NCBI RefSeq assembly: GCF_040358985.1
Contig: NZ_CP132932.1
Coordinates: 372,001-436,000, forward strand
From: Tunturibacter empetritectus
GTDB lineage: Bacteria > Acidobacteriota > Terriglobia > Terriglobales > Acidobacteriaceae
Direction: 5' to 3'
DNA length: 64,000 bases
Shown here: positions 7,719 through 15,915 of the stretch, one piece after another
Layout: each line of letters starts with the position of its first letter
Position numbering within the stretch: position 1 is the stretch's first letter
Translations under genes and position numbers: made by a program
Notes under the pieces: generated by a model
Database searches by the model: none
Seen by the model: the letters and a program-made list of their open reading frames with translations, nothing else
What the model was told of the DNA's origin: nothing

Positions 7719-9911
7719 CAGCAGGCAGTCCTAAACGAGTTCCCAGCAACAACCCCGCAAGGACCAGATGGCGCTATCCTTGAAAAGCGTCACCGTCCCC
7801 GGAGGTTCGTCATAAAAAACACGCACCCGTTCCTGCTACTTACTGCATCTCTCCTGCTCAACCTTCTCCCCCTCCAAGCCCAGCGCCCTCCCGCAACGCC
7901 GCTCATCACGCACGACCCCTACTTCAGCGTCTGGTCCACCACCGACAACCTCACCGACGCCGACACCACCCACTGGACCGGCGCCCCGCAGCCCATCACC
8001 GGCATAGTCCGCATCGACGGCAAGCCCTTCCGTTTCCTCGGCCACAACCCCGACACCGTCCCAGCCGCGCAGCAGACGGCGCACGCCATCACGCCAACCC
8101 ACACCACCTACGAGTTCCGCCAGAACGGCATCACCCTCCGCCTCGCCTTCTTCACCCCAGCAATCCTTAGCGACCTCGACCTCCTCTCCCGCCCCGTAAC
8201 CTACCTCACCTGGACTGCTGAGTCGAATGACAGCACCCCACATCAAGTGTCGTTACTCCTCGACGTAGACCCAGTCATCGCCGTCAACGACCGCAGCCAA
8301 CAGATCAACTCCTTCCGCAATCAAACCTCCACCCTCAACGTCCTCTCCACCGGCTCGCAAGATCAAAAAATCCTCAACCGCTCCGGCGACGACCTCCGCA
8401 TCGACTGGGGCTACTTCCATCTAGCCGTCCCGAAGGACACCAGCTACGCCACCTACCTCGCGCCACACCCAGCCACAATCTTCGCCTCCACCGGCCAACT
8501 CCCCACCACCGACACCATGGACATGCCCGAGCGCGCCGACCACTCCGCCTCCGCCCTCGCAGCAACCATAGACTTCGGCTCCGTCACCACCCAGCCCGTC
8601 ACCCGCCACATCCTCCTCTCCTACACCGACAACTACGCCATCCAATACCTCCAGCGAAATCTCCGCTCCTACTGGCAACGCAACAACCAACCCGTAGACC
8701 AGATGCTCGATCAAGCCGAGCAGCAATACGCAACCCTCGAAGCCCGCGGAGAAGCCCTCGACAAAGAACTGACCGCCGACCTCACCAAAGTAGGTGGCGA
8801 ACACTACGCCTACATCGCCATCCTCTCGTACCGCCAGGCCATCGCCGCACACAAGCTCGTAGCCGACGCCAACGGCGACCCCATGCTCTTCGCCAAGGAG
8901 AACTTCTCCAACGGCTGCATCGCCACCGTCGACGTCCTCTACCCCTCCGCCCCCTTCTTCCTCTTCTTCAACCCGAAGCTCCTCGAAGCCCAGCTCCTCC
9001 CCGTCCTCGAATACTCCTCGCTCGCCCGCTGGAAGTTCCCCTTCTCCCCCCACGATCTCGGCCAGTACCCACTCGCCAACGGACAGGTCTACGGCGGCGG
9101 CGAAAAGACCGAAGAGGACCAGATGCCCGTCGAAGAGACTGGCAACATGATCATCCTTGTCGACGCCGTAGCCCGCGCCGAAGGCACACCCCAACTAGCC
9201 CAACGCTACTGGCCCCTGCTCACCAAGTGGGCCGAGTACCTGAACCTCCACGGCCTCGACCCTGAAACCCAACTCACCACCGACGACTTCGCCGGACACG
9301 TAGCCCACAACGCCAACCTCTCCATCAAAGCCATCGACGCTCTCGCAGCCTACGCCGACTTAGCGCATCTCCTCAAACAAGAGACCGTCGCAAAGCAGTA
9401 TCAAACCACAGCAAAAGAGATGGCTGCCAAGTGGATCACCATGGCGAAGGAAGGCGACCACTACAAGATCGCCTTCAACAGCCCCAACACCTGGAGCCAG
9501 AAGTACAACCTCGTCTGGGACAAGATCCTCGACTACAACCTCTTCCCCAACAGCGTCCGCGATAGCGAAGTCGCCTTCTACCTCACCAAGCTCAACCTCT
9601 ACGGCCTCCCCCTCGACAGCCGCGCCGACTACACCAAGCTCGACTGGTCCATCTGGACCGCAACCCTCACCTCCAACCCCGACCAGTTCAACGCCATCGT
9701 CGACCCCATCTACCGCTGGACCAACGAAACCCCAACCCGCGTCCCCCTTACCGACTGGTACGACACCAAAACCGGCAAACAAGTCGGCTTCCAGGCTCGC
9801 AGCGTAGTAGGCGGCGTCTTCATTAAAGCCCTCTCCGACAAACAACTCACCGCCAAGTGGCGCGCCAAATCCACCACAACCGAAACAACCCAACTACCCG
9901 TCTACCGCTAA
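7680..9911 (+). CDS. Exported GtaA-like protein (DUF4964/DUF5127/DUF4965/DUF1793 family)
   Basis: A large exported protein resembling the fungal glutaminase A (GtaA) family, with domains in the order DUF4964, DUF5127, DUF4965 and a C-terminal alpha-toroid (DUF1793-like). Recognisable segments are PLITHDPYFSVWS, YTDNYAIQYLQRNLRSYW, FSNGCIATVDVLYPSAPFF and NTWSQKYNLVWDKI. Activity in bacteria is poorly established; glycosidase-like or glutaminase roles are both possible. The only standard start codon is GTG at 7680, which lies inside repeat copy A. The signal peptide begins 44 codons later, at an ATA codon (7812) preceded by GGAGG with 6-base spacing (KNTHPFLLLTASLLLNLLP). Translation therefore probably begins near 7812, from a non-standard or mutated start. 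Confidence 0.85.
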   Translation: MAASRAGSPSGRTQQAVLNEFPATTPQGPDGAILEKRHRPRRFVIKNTHPFLLLTASLLLNLLPLQAQRPPATPLITHDPYFSVWSTTDNLTDADTTHWTGAPQPITGIVRIDGKPFRFLGHNPDTVPAAQQTAHAITPTHTTYEFRQNGITLRLAFFTPAILSDLDLLSRPVTYLTWTAESNDSTPHQVSLLLDVDPVIAVNDRSQQINSFRNQTSTLNVLSTGSQDQKILNRSGDDLRIDWGYFHLAVPKDTSYATYLAPHPATIFASTGQLPTTDTMDMPERADHSASALAATIDFGSVTTQPVTRHILLSYTDNYAIQYLQRNLRSYWQRNNQPVDQMLDQAEQQYATLEARGEALDKELTADLTKVGGEHYAYIAILSYRQAIAAHKLVADANGDPMLFAKENFSNGCIATVDVLYPSAPFFLFFNPKLLEAQLLPVLEYSSLARWKFPFSPHDLGQYPLANGQVYGGGEKTEEDQMPVEETGNMIILVDAVARAEGTPQLAQRYWPLLTKWAEYLNLHGLDPETQLTTDDFAGHVAHNANLSIKAIDALAAYADLAHLLKQETVAKQYQTTAKEMAAKWITMAKEGDHYKIAFNSPNTWSQKYNLVWDKILDYNLFPNSVRDSEVAFYLTKLNLYGLPLDSRADYTKLDWSIWTATLTSNPDQFNAIVDPIYRWTNETPTRVPLTDWYDTKTGKQVGFQARSVVGGVFIKALSDKQLTAKWRAKSTTTETTQLPVYR

Positions 9912-10005
9912 CCCCGAGGAAACCCGTATAGCCATAACCTCTACGATCCGGTCACGCAATCCACCGAAAGCGTAGAGGTCTATGCAAGAAGCAGTAAATG
10001 TAAAG

Positions 10006-10097
10006 TCTGCCCTGTCCTTCGAATCTACCGTGATTTTTTGTTTGTCATTTCCGAAGGGAATCTGCTGTTGTCTTCCTCCAGACAGCAGCAAATCCGC
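10006..10097. repeat. Dispersed two-copy repeat, copy 1
   Basis: This segment contains AGTCTGCC, a GTCCTT block, then TTTTGTTTGTCATT, CCGAAGG, AATCTGC and CAGCAAATCCG. The same blocks in the same order recur at 54798-54889. Both copies lie in intergenic DNA downstream of a plus-strand gene for an exported protein. The function is unknown. The GTCATTCCGAAGGAATC core is an imperfect hairpin reminiscent of REP-type repeats. Confidence 0.7.
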
Positions 10098-10111
10098 TCG
10101 AGCACATACCC

Positions 10112-10965
10112 TTACTTCGCCACAGCAACTCTCACTGCCTCTGCAAGTGGCGTCGTCGCATGCCCCAACAACGTATGAAGATCCCGAGACTTACTATCCA
10201 GTTCTCCGTTCGCCGCTCCCGCATCTGAGTCCGCAAGTATCCCCGCCACGGGCGCAGGCAAACCAAAGCCCAGCAGAGCACTCTCATACTCCTTCTGCGT
10301 CAGGTTCCGATACACCACAGTAGTCTTCGCCGCGCGAGACACCTCCTCGGCAAGACCAGTCAACGTGTACGACTCGTCCCCCGCCAACTCATACACCTTC
10401 TTCTCATGGCCTGCACCCGTAAGCACTGCAACCGCCGCCAGCGCATAATCCTCTCGCGCAGCCGCTGCGAAACGTCCCTCGCCCGCTGCTCCCAAAATCG
10501 CTCCATGCTCCAGTGCAGGTCCAAGAGCCTCCGTATGATTCTCCAGATACCAGCCGTTCCGCAGAATCACAAACGGCAGACCCGACGCTCTCACCACCTT
10601 CTCCGTCGCCACATGCTCCGGCGCGAGCAGTAGCTTCGAAGTATCCGCACGCAGAAGACTCGTATAGACAAACAGCTTCACCTTCGCCGCAACCGCCGCA
10701 TCAATCACTGCCTGATGTTGCTTTCCCGTTGTCCCAACTCGTTTGAAGAGATCAGCAAAACCTTCTCCGCTCCGGAAAAGGCCGAGGCAAGCGTCTCCGG
10801 CTTCGTGTAGTCCGCCTGGCGCACCTGCACTCCCAACGCCGCAAGGTCGGCAGTCTTCTCCGGACTCCGCACCGCCGCAACGATCTGCCCCGCTGGCACC
10901 TTCTTCAGCAATTCGTTAATAACGTGATGTCCCAACTTCCCCGATGCTCCTGTAACTACGATCAT
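10112..10965 (-). pseudogene. NmrA-like NAD(P)H:quinone oxidoreductase (QOR2/YtfG type), frameshifted
   Basis: Two minus-strand frames together make one QOR2-like protein of about 284 residues. The N-terminal part (start 10965, behind AGGAG) has the Rossmann motif TGASGKLG and runs to SSNELGQR before drifting out of frame. The C-terminal part (10112 to about 10720) resumes with HQAVIDAAVAAKVKLFVYTS and LLAPEHVATEKVVRASGLPF, all typical of the family. At about 10721-10727 the coding register loses one base: CGG-GA-AAG where a third base is expected before the KQHQAVIDAA reading. Family members reduce quinones with NADPH. It is divergent from an HxlR regulator, the same pairing as E. coli ytfG/ytfH. 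A genuine mutation and a sequencing error cannot be told apart here. Confidence 0.85.
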
Positions 10966-11052
10966 GTCCTTCTCCTTGTCGTTCTCTTTTGCTCTCTCAC
11001 GGGCAGCCGTCTAATCTGAGCCCTCGAATTCAGCCTAACCGAGAAGCTAACT

Positions 11053-11068
11053 TTACGTAAGTACGTAC
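11053..11068. promoter_or_regulatory. Candidate HxlR operator between divergent genes
   Basis: Two abutting palindromes, TTACGTAA and GTACGTAC, lie 20-35 bp before the regulator ATG in the divergent intergenic region, followed by a partial GTAAG/CTTAC-like element. HxlR/DUF24 regulators commonly bind inverted TAC-rich repeats next to their own gene. Assigning this site to the adjacent regulator is inference. Confidence 0.45.
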
Positions 11069-11087
11069 CTCAAGGTAAGCTACTAAC

Positions 11088-11531
11088 ATGGCCACTCAGG
11101 CAAAGGTCCTCGCAAGCAGACAACGCAGACGCAAAGGCAATCTCTACGATGCGAACTGCCCCTCCCGCGTCGTACTCGACCACATCACCTCCCGCTGGGG
11201 ATCGCTCGTTCTCCTCACTCTTCTCGACGGCACCCAACGCTTCAGCGAACTGGTCCGAGGCATCGGCGGCGTCAGCGAGAAAATGCTCGCCCAATCTCTC
11301 AAAGCTCTCGAAGCCGACGGCCTAGTCCTGCGCACCGTTTACCCAACCATCCCGCCCAAGGTCGAATACAGCCTCACCAGCCTCGGCACCGAAGTCGCCG
11401 ATCACATCAAAACCCTCACCAACTGGGTCGAAGACAACGTCTCCGAAATCAAGCGCCACCGCACGAAGCACTCCTCTCTTCTATCCGCACCCATCTCAGT
11501 TCCTCCCTCCACCTCTCCCATGAGACGATAG
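11088..11531 (+). CDS. HxlR-family winged-helix regulator (QorR/YtfH-like)
   Basis: A 147-residue protein with the complete HxlR/DUF24 domain: the N-terminal NCPSRVVLDHITSRWGSLVL, then RFSELVRGIGGVSEKMLAQSL as the recognition helix and the wing IPPKVEYSLTSLG. The single N-terminal cysteine (YDANCPSR) is at the position used for redox or electrophile sensing in YodB, HypR and QorR, so quinone or aldehyde stress is the likely signal. It is transcribed divergently from the QOR2-like gene it presumably represses; that target is now frameshifted. The C-terminal tail after about residue 125 is low-complexity Ser/Pro. The ATG has no strong ribosome-binding site. It ends 5 bp before glmU. Confidence 0.9.
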   Translation: MATQAKVLASRQRRRKGNLYDANCPSRVVLDHITSRWGSLVLLTLLDGTQRFSELVRGIGGVSEKMLAQSLKALEADGLVLRTVYPTIPPKVEYSLTSLGTEVADHIKTLTNWVEDNVSEIKRHRTKHSSLLSAPISVPPSTSPMRR

Positions 11532-11536
11532 CCTCT

Positions 11537-12967
11537 ATGGACTCAAACCAATTCGCCATCGCCATCATGGCCGCCGGTAAAGGCACCCGCCTCAAAAGCA
11601 AGCGCCCCAAAGTCCTTCACGAGATCGGCGGCCGAGCCCTCCTCCTACACGTCATCGCCGCTGCCGAAACCGCCGTCCCCGCCGGCCACATCTTCTGCAT
11701 CATCGGCCACGAAGCCGACCGCGTCCGCACCGCCGTAGCCTCTACCGGCGTCCAGTTCGTCCTCCAGCCCGAGCAGCGCGGCACCGGCCACGCCCTTCAG
11801 ATGCTCAAGGCCGACTTCGAGCTCTCCGGCAGACCAATCCCGCAACATCTTCTAGTTCTCTCCGGCGACGTCCCCCTCATCCGTCCCGAGACCATCGCCG
11901 CCGTCCGCGACACTCACCTTCGCGAGCACGCAGCCATGACCATCCTCACCGCCGTACCAGCTGACCCCACCGGCTACGGCCGAGTCATTCGCGCATCCCC
12001 AGACAAACCAGACAAGCCCGAAGTCACCGCCATCGTCGAGCAAAAATCCCTCCGCCCCGACCAGCTCACCGCACCAGAAATAAACTCAGGCATCTACTGC
12101 TTCGAGACCGCAGCCCTCTTCGCCCGCCTCGACGCCCTCACCACCAACAACGCCCATGGCGAGTTCTACCTCACCGACATCGCCGCCATGCTCGTAGCCG
12201 AAGGCAAGCGCGTCGTCGCCGTCAAAGCCGACAGCGTAGACGAAGTCCTCGGAGCCAACACCATCGCCGAGATGATGCACCTCGACGCCGCCATGCGTCT
12301 CGCCACCGCCCATCGCCTCATGGCCGCAGGAATAACCATCTTCCGCCCCGAGACCTGCGTAATCGACTCCACCGTCACCGTCGGTCCGGACACCGTCATC
12401 GAGCCTTACGTACAGCTCCTCGGCGCCACCCGCATCGGCAGCGACTCCCGCATCCGCTCCTACTCCGTCATCCAGAACTCGCAGCTGGGCGACAACGTCC
12501 TCGTCCGCAACGGCTGCATCCTCGACACCGCCGAGGTCGCCAACAACGCCATTCTCGGCCCCTACGCCCACCTGCGTCCCGAAAGCAAAATCGGCGACGG
12601 GGCCCACGTAGGCAACTTCGTCGAAACCAAAAAAGCGACGCTGGGCAAAGGTTCCAAGGCCAACCACCTCAACTACCTCGGCGACACCGTCATAGGCGCA
12701 GGCGTCAACATCGGCGCAGGAGCCATCACCTGCAACTACGACGGCGTCCACAAGCACCTCACCACTATCAGCGACGGCGCCTTCATCGGCTCCGACTCCA
12801 CCCTCGTCGCCCCCGTCACCATCGGCGCCGGCTCGTACATAGCCGCCGGCAGCAGCATCACCGAAGACGTCCCCGATGGCGCACTGGCCCTGGGCCGCTC
12901 CCGCCAAACCAACAAACCCGGCTGGGTAGCTGCCCGCAAAGCCACCGCCAAACAAAACACCAACTAA
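11537..12967 (+). CDS. glmU: Bifunctional GlmU (GlcNAc-1-P uridyltransferase / GlcN-1-P acetyltransferase)
   Basis: This 476-residue cytosolic enzyme acetylates glucosamine-1-phosphate and then transfers UMP to give UDP-GlcNAc, the precursor of peptidoglycan and LPS. The N-terminal Rossmann-like domain shows MAAGKGTRLKSKRPKVLH (residues 11-28), QPEQRGTGHALQM and LSGDVPLI. The C-terminal left-handed beta-helix starts near residue 265 and includes the acetyltransferase region HVGNFVETKKATLGKGSK and the catalytic-histidine segment ANHLNYLGDT, then NIGAGAITCNYDG. The length is close to the family norm (about 456). Repeat copy B begins 4 bp after its stop and may end or stabilise the transcript. 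Confidence 0.97.
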   Translation: MDSNQFAIAIMAAGKGTRLKSKRPKVLHEIGGRALLLHVIAAAETAVPAGHIFCIIGHEADRVRTAVASTGVQFVLQPEQRGTGHALQMLKADFELSGRPIPQHLLVLSGDVPLIRPETIAAVRDTHLREHAAMTILTAVPADPTGYGRVIRASPDKPDKPEVTAIVEQKSLRPDQLTAPEINSGIYCFETAALFARLDALTTNNAHGEFYLTDIAAMLVAEGKRVVAVKADSVDEVLGANTIAEMMHLDAAMRLATAHRLMAAGITIFRPETCVIDSTVTVGPDTVIEPYVQLLGATRIGSDSRIRSYSVIQNSQLGDNVLVRNGCILDTAEVANNAILGPYAHLRPESKIGDGAHVGNFVETKKATLGKGSKANHLNYLGDTVIGAGVNIGAGAITCNYDGVHKHLTTISDGAFIGSDSTLVAPVTIGAGSYIAAGSSITEDVPDGALALGRSRQTNKPGWVAARKATAKQNTN

Positions 12968-12970
12968 GAG

Positions 12971-13198
12971 ACTGTCCTGCCGGAAAGGCCCACTACGCGT
13001 GGGCCGGTCACTTCGTGACACGTATACCCCTTCGGTTGGTGCTACCGTTGGTCGCGAAGGAAGAGTTGTTCCGACCAACGGGAGGACCACGCGAAGCCTT
13101 AAAAAGGCGTGCGAACGCTCGCCGAATCGGGGTCCCCACAAACAGGTCTTCGTTTGTGGGGTGACTGAGCGCAGGAGGCCCATCCGGCAGGGCACTGT
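12971..13198. repeat. Dispersed palindromic element, full copy (copy B)
   Basis: The element starts TGTCCTGCCGG and ends CCGGCAGGGCA. The left outer arm contains the perfect hairpin GGCCCAC-TACGC-GTGGGCC followed by GGTCACTTCGTGAC. An inner inverted repeat is built on GTTGGTCG and GACCAACGGGAG. The right arm is remodelled: it contains a further hairpin, CCCCACAAAC with GTTTGTGGGG, before GAGCGCAGGAGG. This copy starts 4 bp past the glmU stop and fills nearly all of the 301-bp glmU-dinB gap. Confidence 0.88.
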
Positions 13199-13216
13199 CT
13201 TCAAACAGCACCCTCA

Positions 13217-13240
13217 AAAAATAAATTCGAAGATCGTGGC
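13217..13240. repeat. 23-bp direct repeat flanking the DinB-like gene, copy 1
   Basis: This segment (AAATAAATTCGAAGATCGTG and the following GC) matches 13901-13923 with one mismatch. The two copies flank the DinB-like gene in direct orientation, about 685 bp apart. They could mark an insertion or excision unit, or be related to the GATCGTGG-containing array at 13958. Confidence 0.6.
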
Positions 13241-13268
13241 TTTTTTAGCACCACACAAAGCCCAGCGT

Positions 13269-13793
13269 CTATTTGTGAACAGGCTCCGACCAGGGAGGCA
13301 CCACGCCCGACATGCGAGCATAAGCGATCAGCTGTCCCATGTGTTCATTATCGTGAACCAGAATGCGCAGATACATCCCATCCACGGTCGCCTCTTTCTT
13401 CATGATCGTGACCTTCCGTTGAAGATCCCCCGGCTTCAACTGAGCACGCGCCGTCTTCACCGCCTCCAGCGACCGCTTCAGAAAAGCAATCACGTCCGCC
13501 TTCGAGGTCACAGTCTTCTCCATCTCCTCGGACTTGATGTCTGACGGCATCGGTGGACCAGTCACGCTCAACAGATAAAAGTTGGCCAGAGCGATATGCA
13601 TGTACACCTCGCTCGTCGACCTCACCCCAGGCGCAGGACGCCACGCAAACTTGTCTGCTGGCGTAGCCTCCGCCAGCGCAACCAGCTGTCGGGAGACATG
13701 AGCCCACTCTCCGTCGTACCCCTCCCAAAGCCCCTCCATCTGCGCGTGCAGGGAGGTAGTGCACATCACCACCAGAAGTAACAGCGTCTTCAT
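13269..13793 (-). CDS. Exported DinB-superfamily protein
   Basis: A 174-residue protein with an N-terminal signal peptide (KTLLLLVVMCTTSLHA) and a four-helix DinB/YfiT-like domain. Candidate metal ligands are the histidines in VYMHIALANF and LVHDNEHMGQLIAYAR, spaced as in DinB-like hydrolases and thiol-S-transferases. Other family hallmarks are DKFAWRPAPGVRS and the C-terminal GVVPPWS. Cytosolic relatives act in bacillithiol or mycothiol conjugation, but a signal peptide places this one outside the cytoplasm, so that role is doubtful despite bshC elsewhere in the window. Function unknown. The gene is flanked by 23-bp direct repeats and is divergent from the HD-GYP gene. Confidence 0.85.
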   Translation of the reverse strand: MKTLLLLVVMCTTSLHAQMEGLWEGYDGEWAHVSRQLVALAEATPADKFAWRPAPGVRSTSEVYMHIALANFYLLSVTGPPMPSDIKSEEMEKTVTSKADVIAFLKRSLEAVKTARAQLKPGDLQRKVTIMKKEATVDGMYLRILVHDNEHMGQLIAYARMSGVVPPWSEPVHK

Positions 13794-13900
13794 AAGTCCC
13801 TCCGAATTGGCTCCCGCCTGATGGCGCCAAAGCTACATCCCCCTCGTCCATCTGTCAAAACCCACTCAAAATCACACAAGGCAAAAAAACTCGAAGGACA

Positions 13901-13923
13901 AAAATAAATCCGAAGATCGTGGC
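13901..13923. repeat. 23-bp direct repeat flanking the DinB-like gene, copy 2
   Basis: The same sequence as 13217-13240 apart from one T-to-C change. It lies 108 bp upstream of the DinB-like start and 35 bp from the phased GTGGTG array. Confidence 0.6.
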
Positions 13924-13957
13924 GTATCTTTCGCACCTCAAAAAGGCGCACCCCAAA

Positions 13958-14007
13958 CACCACGATCCACCACACTAACCACCACGATCTCACCACCAAA
14001 ACACCAC
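13958..14007 (-). repeat. Helically phased GTGGTG array (cluster 1)
   Basis: On the minus strand GTGGTG occurs five times; the plus-strand CACCAC copies begin at 13958, 13968, 13980, 13991 and 14002, giving spacings of 10, 12, 11 and 11 bp. This is close to one DNA turn per unit, with GATC or TTA-like spacers. A related cluster lies downstream of ssrA (18072-18134). The arrangement resembles arrays bound side by side by small dimeric or oligomeric proteins (compare MraZ boxes), but the binder is unknown. Confidence 0.65.
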
Positions 14008-14216
14008 ACCAACTACGCCCTTTTCCGCCAACCCCCTTCAAAAAAAACGCCAAAAATACGAGAAAACCACCCCCCGGCCCATATCAGGATTTTTTTGCAA
14101 AGCTTCATCCTCGTACACCTCATCCAGCCGCTTCAACCGCCGATAAAGACGCATAAGAGAAGCCGCTCGCATCCAAATCAAAAGACGGCAGCGTCCCTAC
14201 GCGAAAGTATCCATCC

Positions 14217-15335
14217 ATGACGCAGGAACGAATTCTAGTAGTTGACGACGAAGAATCCGTACGATCGGTCGCCGCAGCACTTCTCGCACGCAGCGGCTAC
14301 TCCGTCACCACTGCCGAAGGCGCCGAAGCAGCCCTCACTCGTCTCCAGCAGGACCCCGACTACGACCTCGTCCTGTCTGACGTCATGATGCCAGTCATCG
14401 ACGGCCTCACCCTGCTCGACCACCTCTGCACCGACCACCCCAACATCCCTGTCGTCATGTTCTCCGCTATCAACGACATCTACGTCGTCACCAGCGCCTT
14501 CCGCCGCGGCGCCGTCGACTACCTCCTCAAACCCTTCGAACGCACCGACCTCGAAAGCGTCGTCCTTCGCGCCATCGAGCACGGCCGCCTCCGCAAACAG
14601 AACACCCTCTACCGCCACAACCTCGAAGCCATCGTCACCGCCAGAACCGGCCGCCTCCGCTCCACCATGCAGGATCTCGAGCGCAGCTACGACATCACCC
14701 TCGAAGCCATGGGCGACGCGCTCGACCTCCGCGACCAGGAGACGGAAGGCCACTCCCGGCGAGTCACCACCTACACCAGCGCCCTTGCACAGGCCATGGG
14801 TCTCGAGTCCGAAGACCTACGCATCATCGCCCGCGGAGCCTTCCTCCACGACATCGGCAAGATCGCCACGCCCGACGCCATCCTCCTCAAGCCCGGCCGC
14901 CTCACCCCCGAAGAGACCGCTATCATGAAGCAGCACTGCGAGCGCGGCTACGAGATGGTCCGCAAGATCTCCTTCCTCCGCGAGGCCGCCGAGATCGTCT
15001 ACGCCCACCAGGAGCAGTTCGACGGCAGCGGATATCCCCGCGGCCTCCGCGGCGAGCAGATCCCCCTCGGCGCCCGCATCTTCGCCATCGCCGACACCCT
15101 CGACGCCATGACCTCCGACCGCCCCTATCGCAAGGGAACAACCTTCGCCGAAGCCAGAGAAGAGATCACCCGTTGTGCCGGAACCCAGTTCGACCCGCAG
15201 ATCGTCGAGGTCTTCCTCGCTCTCCCCGCTGAAACCTGGTCTAATCTGCGCATCGCCACCGAATCACGTTTCCCCTTGCCGTCCTCACTGAGTAGCAGCG
15301 CGCTCCCGGTTGCGCCGGACAAGCAACACATCTAG
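14217..15335 (+). CDS. Response regulator with HD-GYP domain (probable c-di-GMP phosphodiesterase)
   Basis: A 372-residue RpfG-type protein. Residues 1-125 form a REC domain with acidic pocket VVDDEESVRS, phosphoacceptor in LVLSDVMMPVIDGLT and conserved lysine in YLLKPFE. After a helical linker (about 125-170), residues about 175-345 form an HD-GYP domain: the HD dyad in FLHDIGKIATPD, then QHCERGYEMV, AHQEQFDGSGYPRGLRGEQI, the metal-site aspartate in FAIADTLDAMTSDRPYR, and TQFDPQIVEVF. Such enzymes linearise cyclic di-GMP when the REC domain is phosphorylated. No sensor kinase is adjacent, so the input is unknown. The C-terminal 20 residues are Ser-rich and not conserved. The ATG follows a weak upstream purine stretch. 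Confidence 0.93.
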   Translation: MTQERILVVDDEESVRSVAAALLARSGYSVTTAEGAEAALTRLQQDPDYDLVLSDVMMPVIDGLTLLDHLCTDHPNIPVVMFSAINDIYVVTSAFRRGAVDYLLKPFERTDLESVVLRAIEHGRLRKQNTLYRHNLEAIVTARTGRLRSTMQDLERSYDITLEAMGDALDLRDQETEGHSRRVTTYTSALAQAMGLESEDLRIIARGAFLHDIGKIATPDAILLKPGRLTPEETAIMKQHCERGYEMVRKISFLREAAEIVYAHQEQFDGSGYPRGLRGEQIPLGARIFAIADTLDAMTSDRPYRKGTTFAEAREEITRCAGTQFDPQIVEVFLALPAETWSNLRIATESRFPLPSSLSSSALPVAPDKQHI

Positions 15336-15373
15336 GATCGGAAGCTAGGATCGCAGGACGAGGTGATTTCCCC

Positions 15374-15664
15374 ATGAAGAAAGCCATGAATGCAGCCGAG
15401 ATCGAGGACGTCCTCAAGGCCCACCCCGAGTGGCATCTCAAGGGTGGCAAGCTGGTGCGCGAGTGGACCTTCAAGGACTTCCTCGAAGCGATGGCCTTCG
15501 TCAACCGGGTCGCCGTTCTGGCAGAGGCCGCCGGCCACCACCCCGACATCGACATCCGCTACAACCAGGTTGTCCTCGGGTTGGTCTCTCACGACGCCGC
15601 CGGCATCACCCATCGCGACGCCTCCATGGCCGCCCAGCTCAGCAAAGAGTTTCCTCCCGCATAA
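15374..15664 (+). CDS. phhB: Pterin-4a-carbinolamine dehydratase
   Basis: A 96-residue protein with the PCD/DCoH fold and the catalytic motif AGHHPDIDIRYNQV (two adjacent histidines, Pro, Tyr). It dehydrates 4a-hydroxytetrahydrobiopterin or a related pterin, regenerating the cofactor of aromatic amino-acid hydroxylases or supporting molybdopterin metabolism in other bacteria. The start is the ATG at 15374 behind GAGGTG with 8-base spacing. The length matches the family (95-115). It lies 38 bp after the HD-GYP gene, and repeat copy C follows 45 bp past its stop. No hydroxylase gene is present in this window. Confidence 0.93.
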   Translation: MKKAMNAAEIEDVLKAHPEWHLKGGKLVREWTFKDFLEAMAFVNRVAVLAEAAGHHPDIDIRYNQVVLGLVSHDAAGITHRDASMAAQLSKEFPPA

Positions 15665-15709
15665 AACAGCTAACCCGGATAGAAGACGCCCGCAAAAAGC
15701 TCCCCAGGG

Positions 15710-15915
15710 TGTCCTGTCGGACGGGCCTCCTGCGCGGAGCGCGGCCACTTCGTGGCGTGTGTCCCGGTCTAGGCAAGAGAAGGAGCATGGGCCTCCCGTT
15801 AGTTGGGATCATTTTTTCCGACCAACGGGAGGACCAGCATCGCTCCCTCACCACAACAAGGTATACCCGCCACGAAGTGGCCGCGCTCCGCGCAGGAGGC
15901 CCGTCCGGCAGGACA
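15710..15915. repeat. Dispersed palindromic element, full copy (copy C)
   Basis: The two outer arms of about 47 bp are reverse complements with a single mismatch, running from TGTCCTGTCGG to CCGGCAGGACA. They contain CTCC-TGCGC-GGAG and GGCCACTTCGTGGC hairpins. The inner arms are based on CTCCCGTTAG and CGACCAACGGGAG. The stem bases differ from copy D, yet both arms of each copy agree with one another. Confidence 0.9.

Larger units (their letters stand above)
13794..14216. other. Divergent intergenic region between DinB-like and HD-GYP genes
   Basis: This 423-bp region contains no credible gene. It holds the second 23-bp direct repeat (13901-13923), a phased CACCAC/GTGGTG array (13958-14007) and A-rich tracts (about 14040-14095). 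Promoters for both flanking genes must lie here, but I see no clear consensus -35/-10 pair. Confidence 0.6.

Noticed and set aside
12086..13204. 372-codon minus-strand open frame
   Set aside because: Antisense of glmU running into repeat copy B; composition is a shadow of the real gene.
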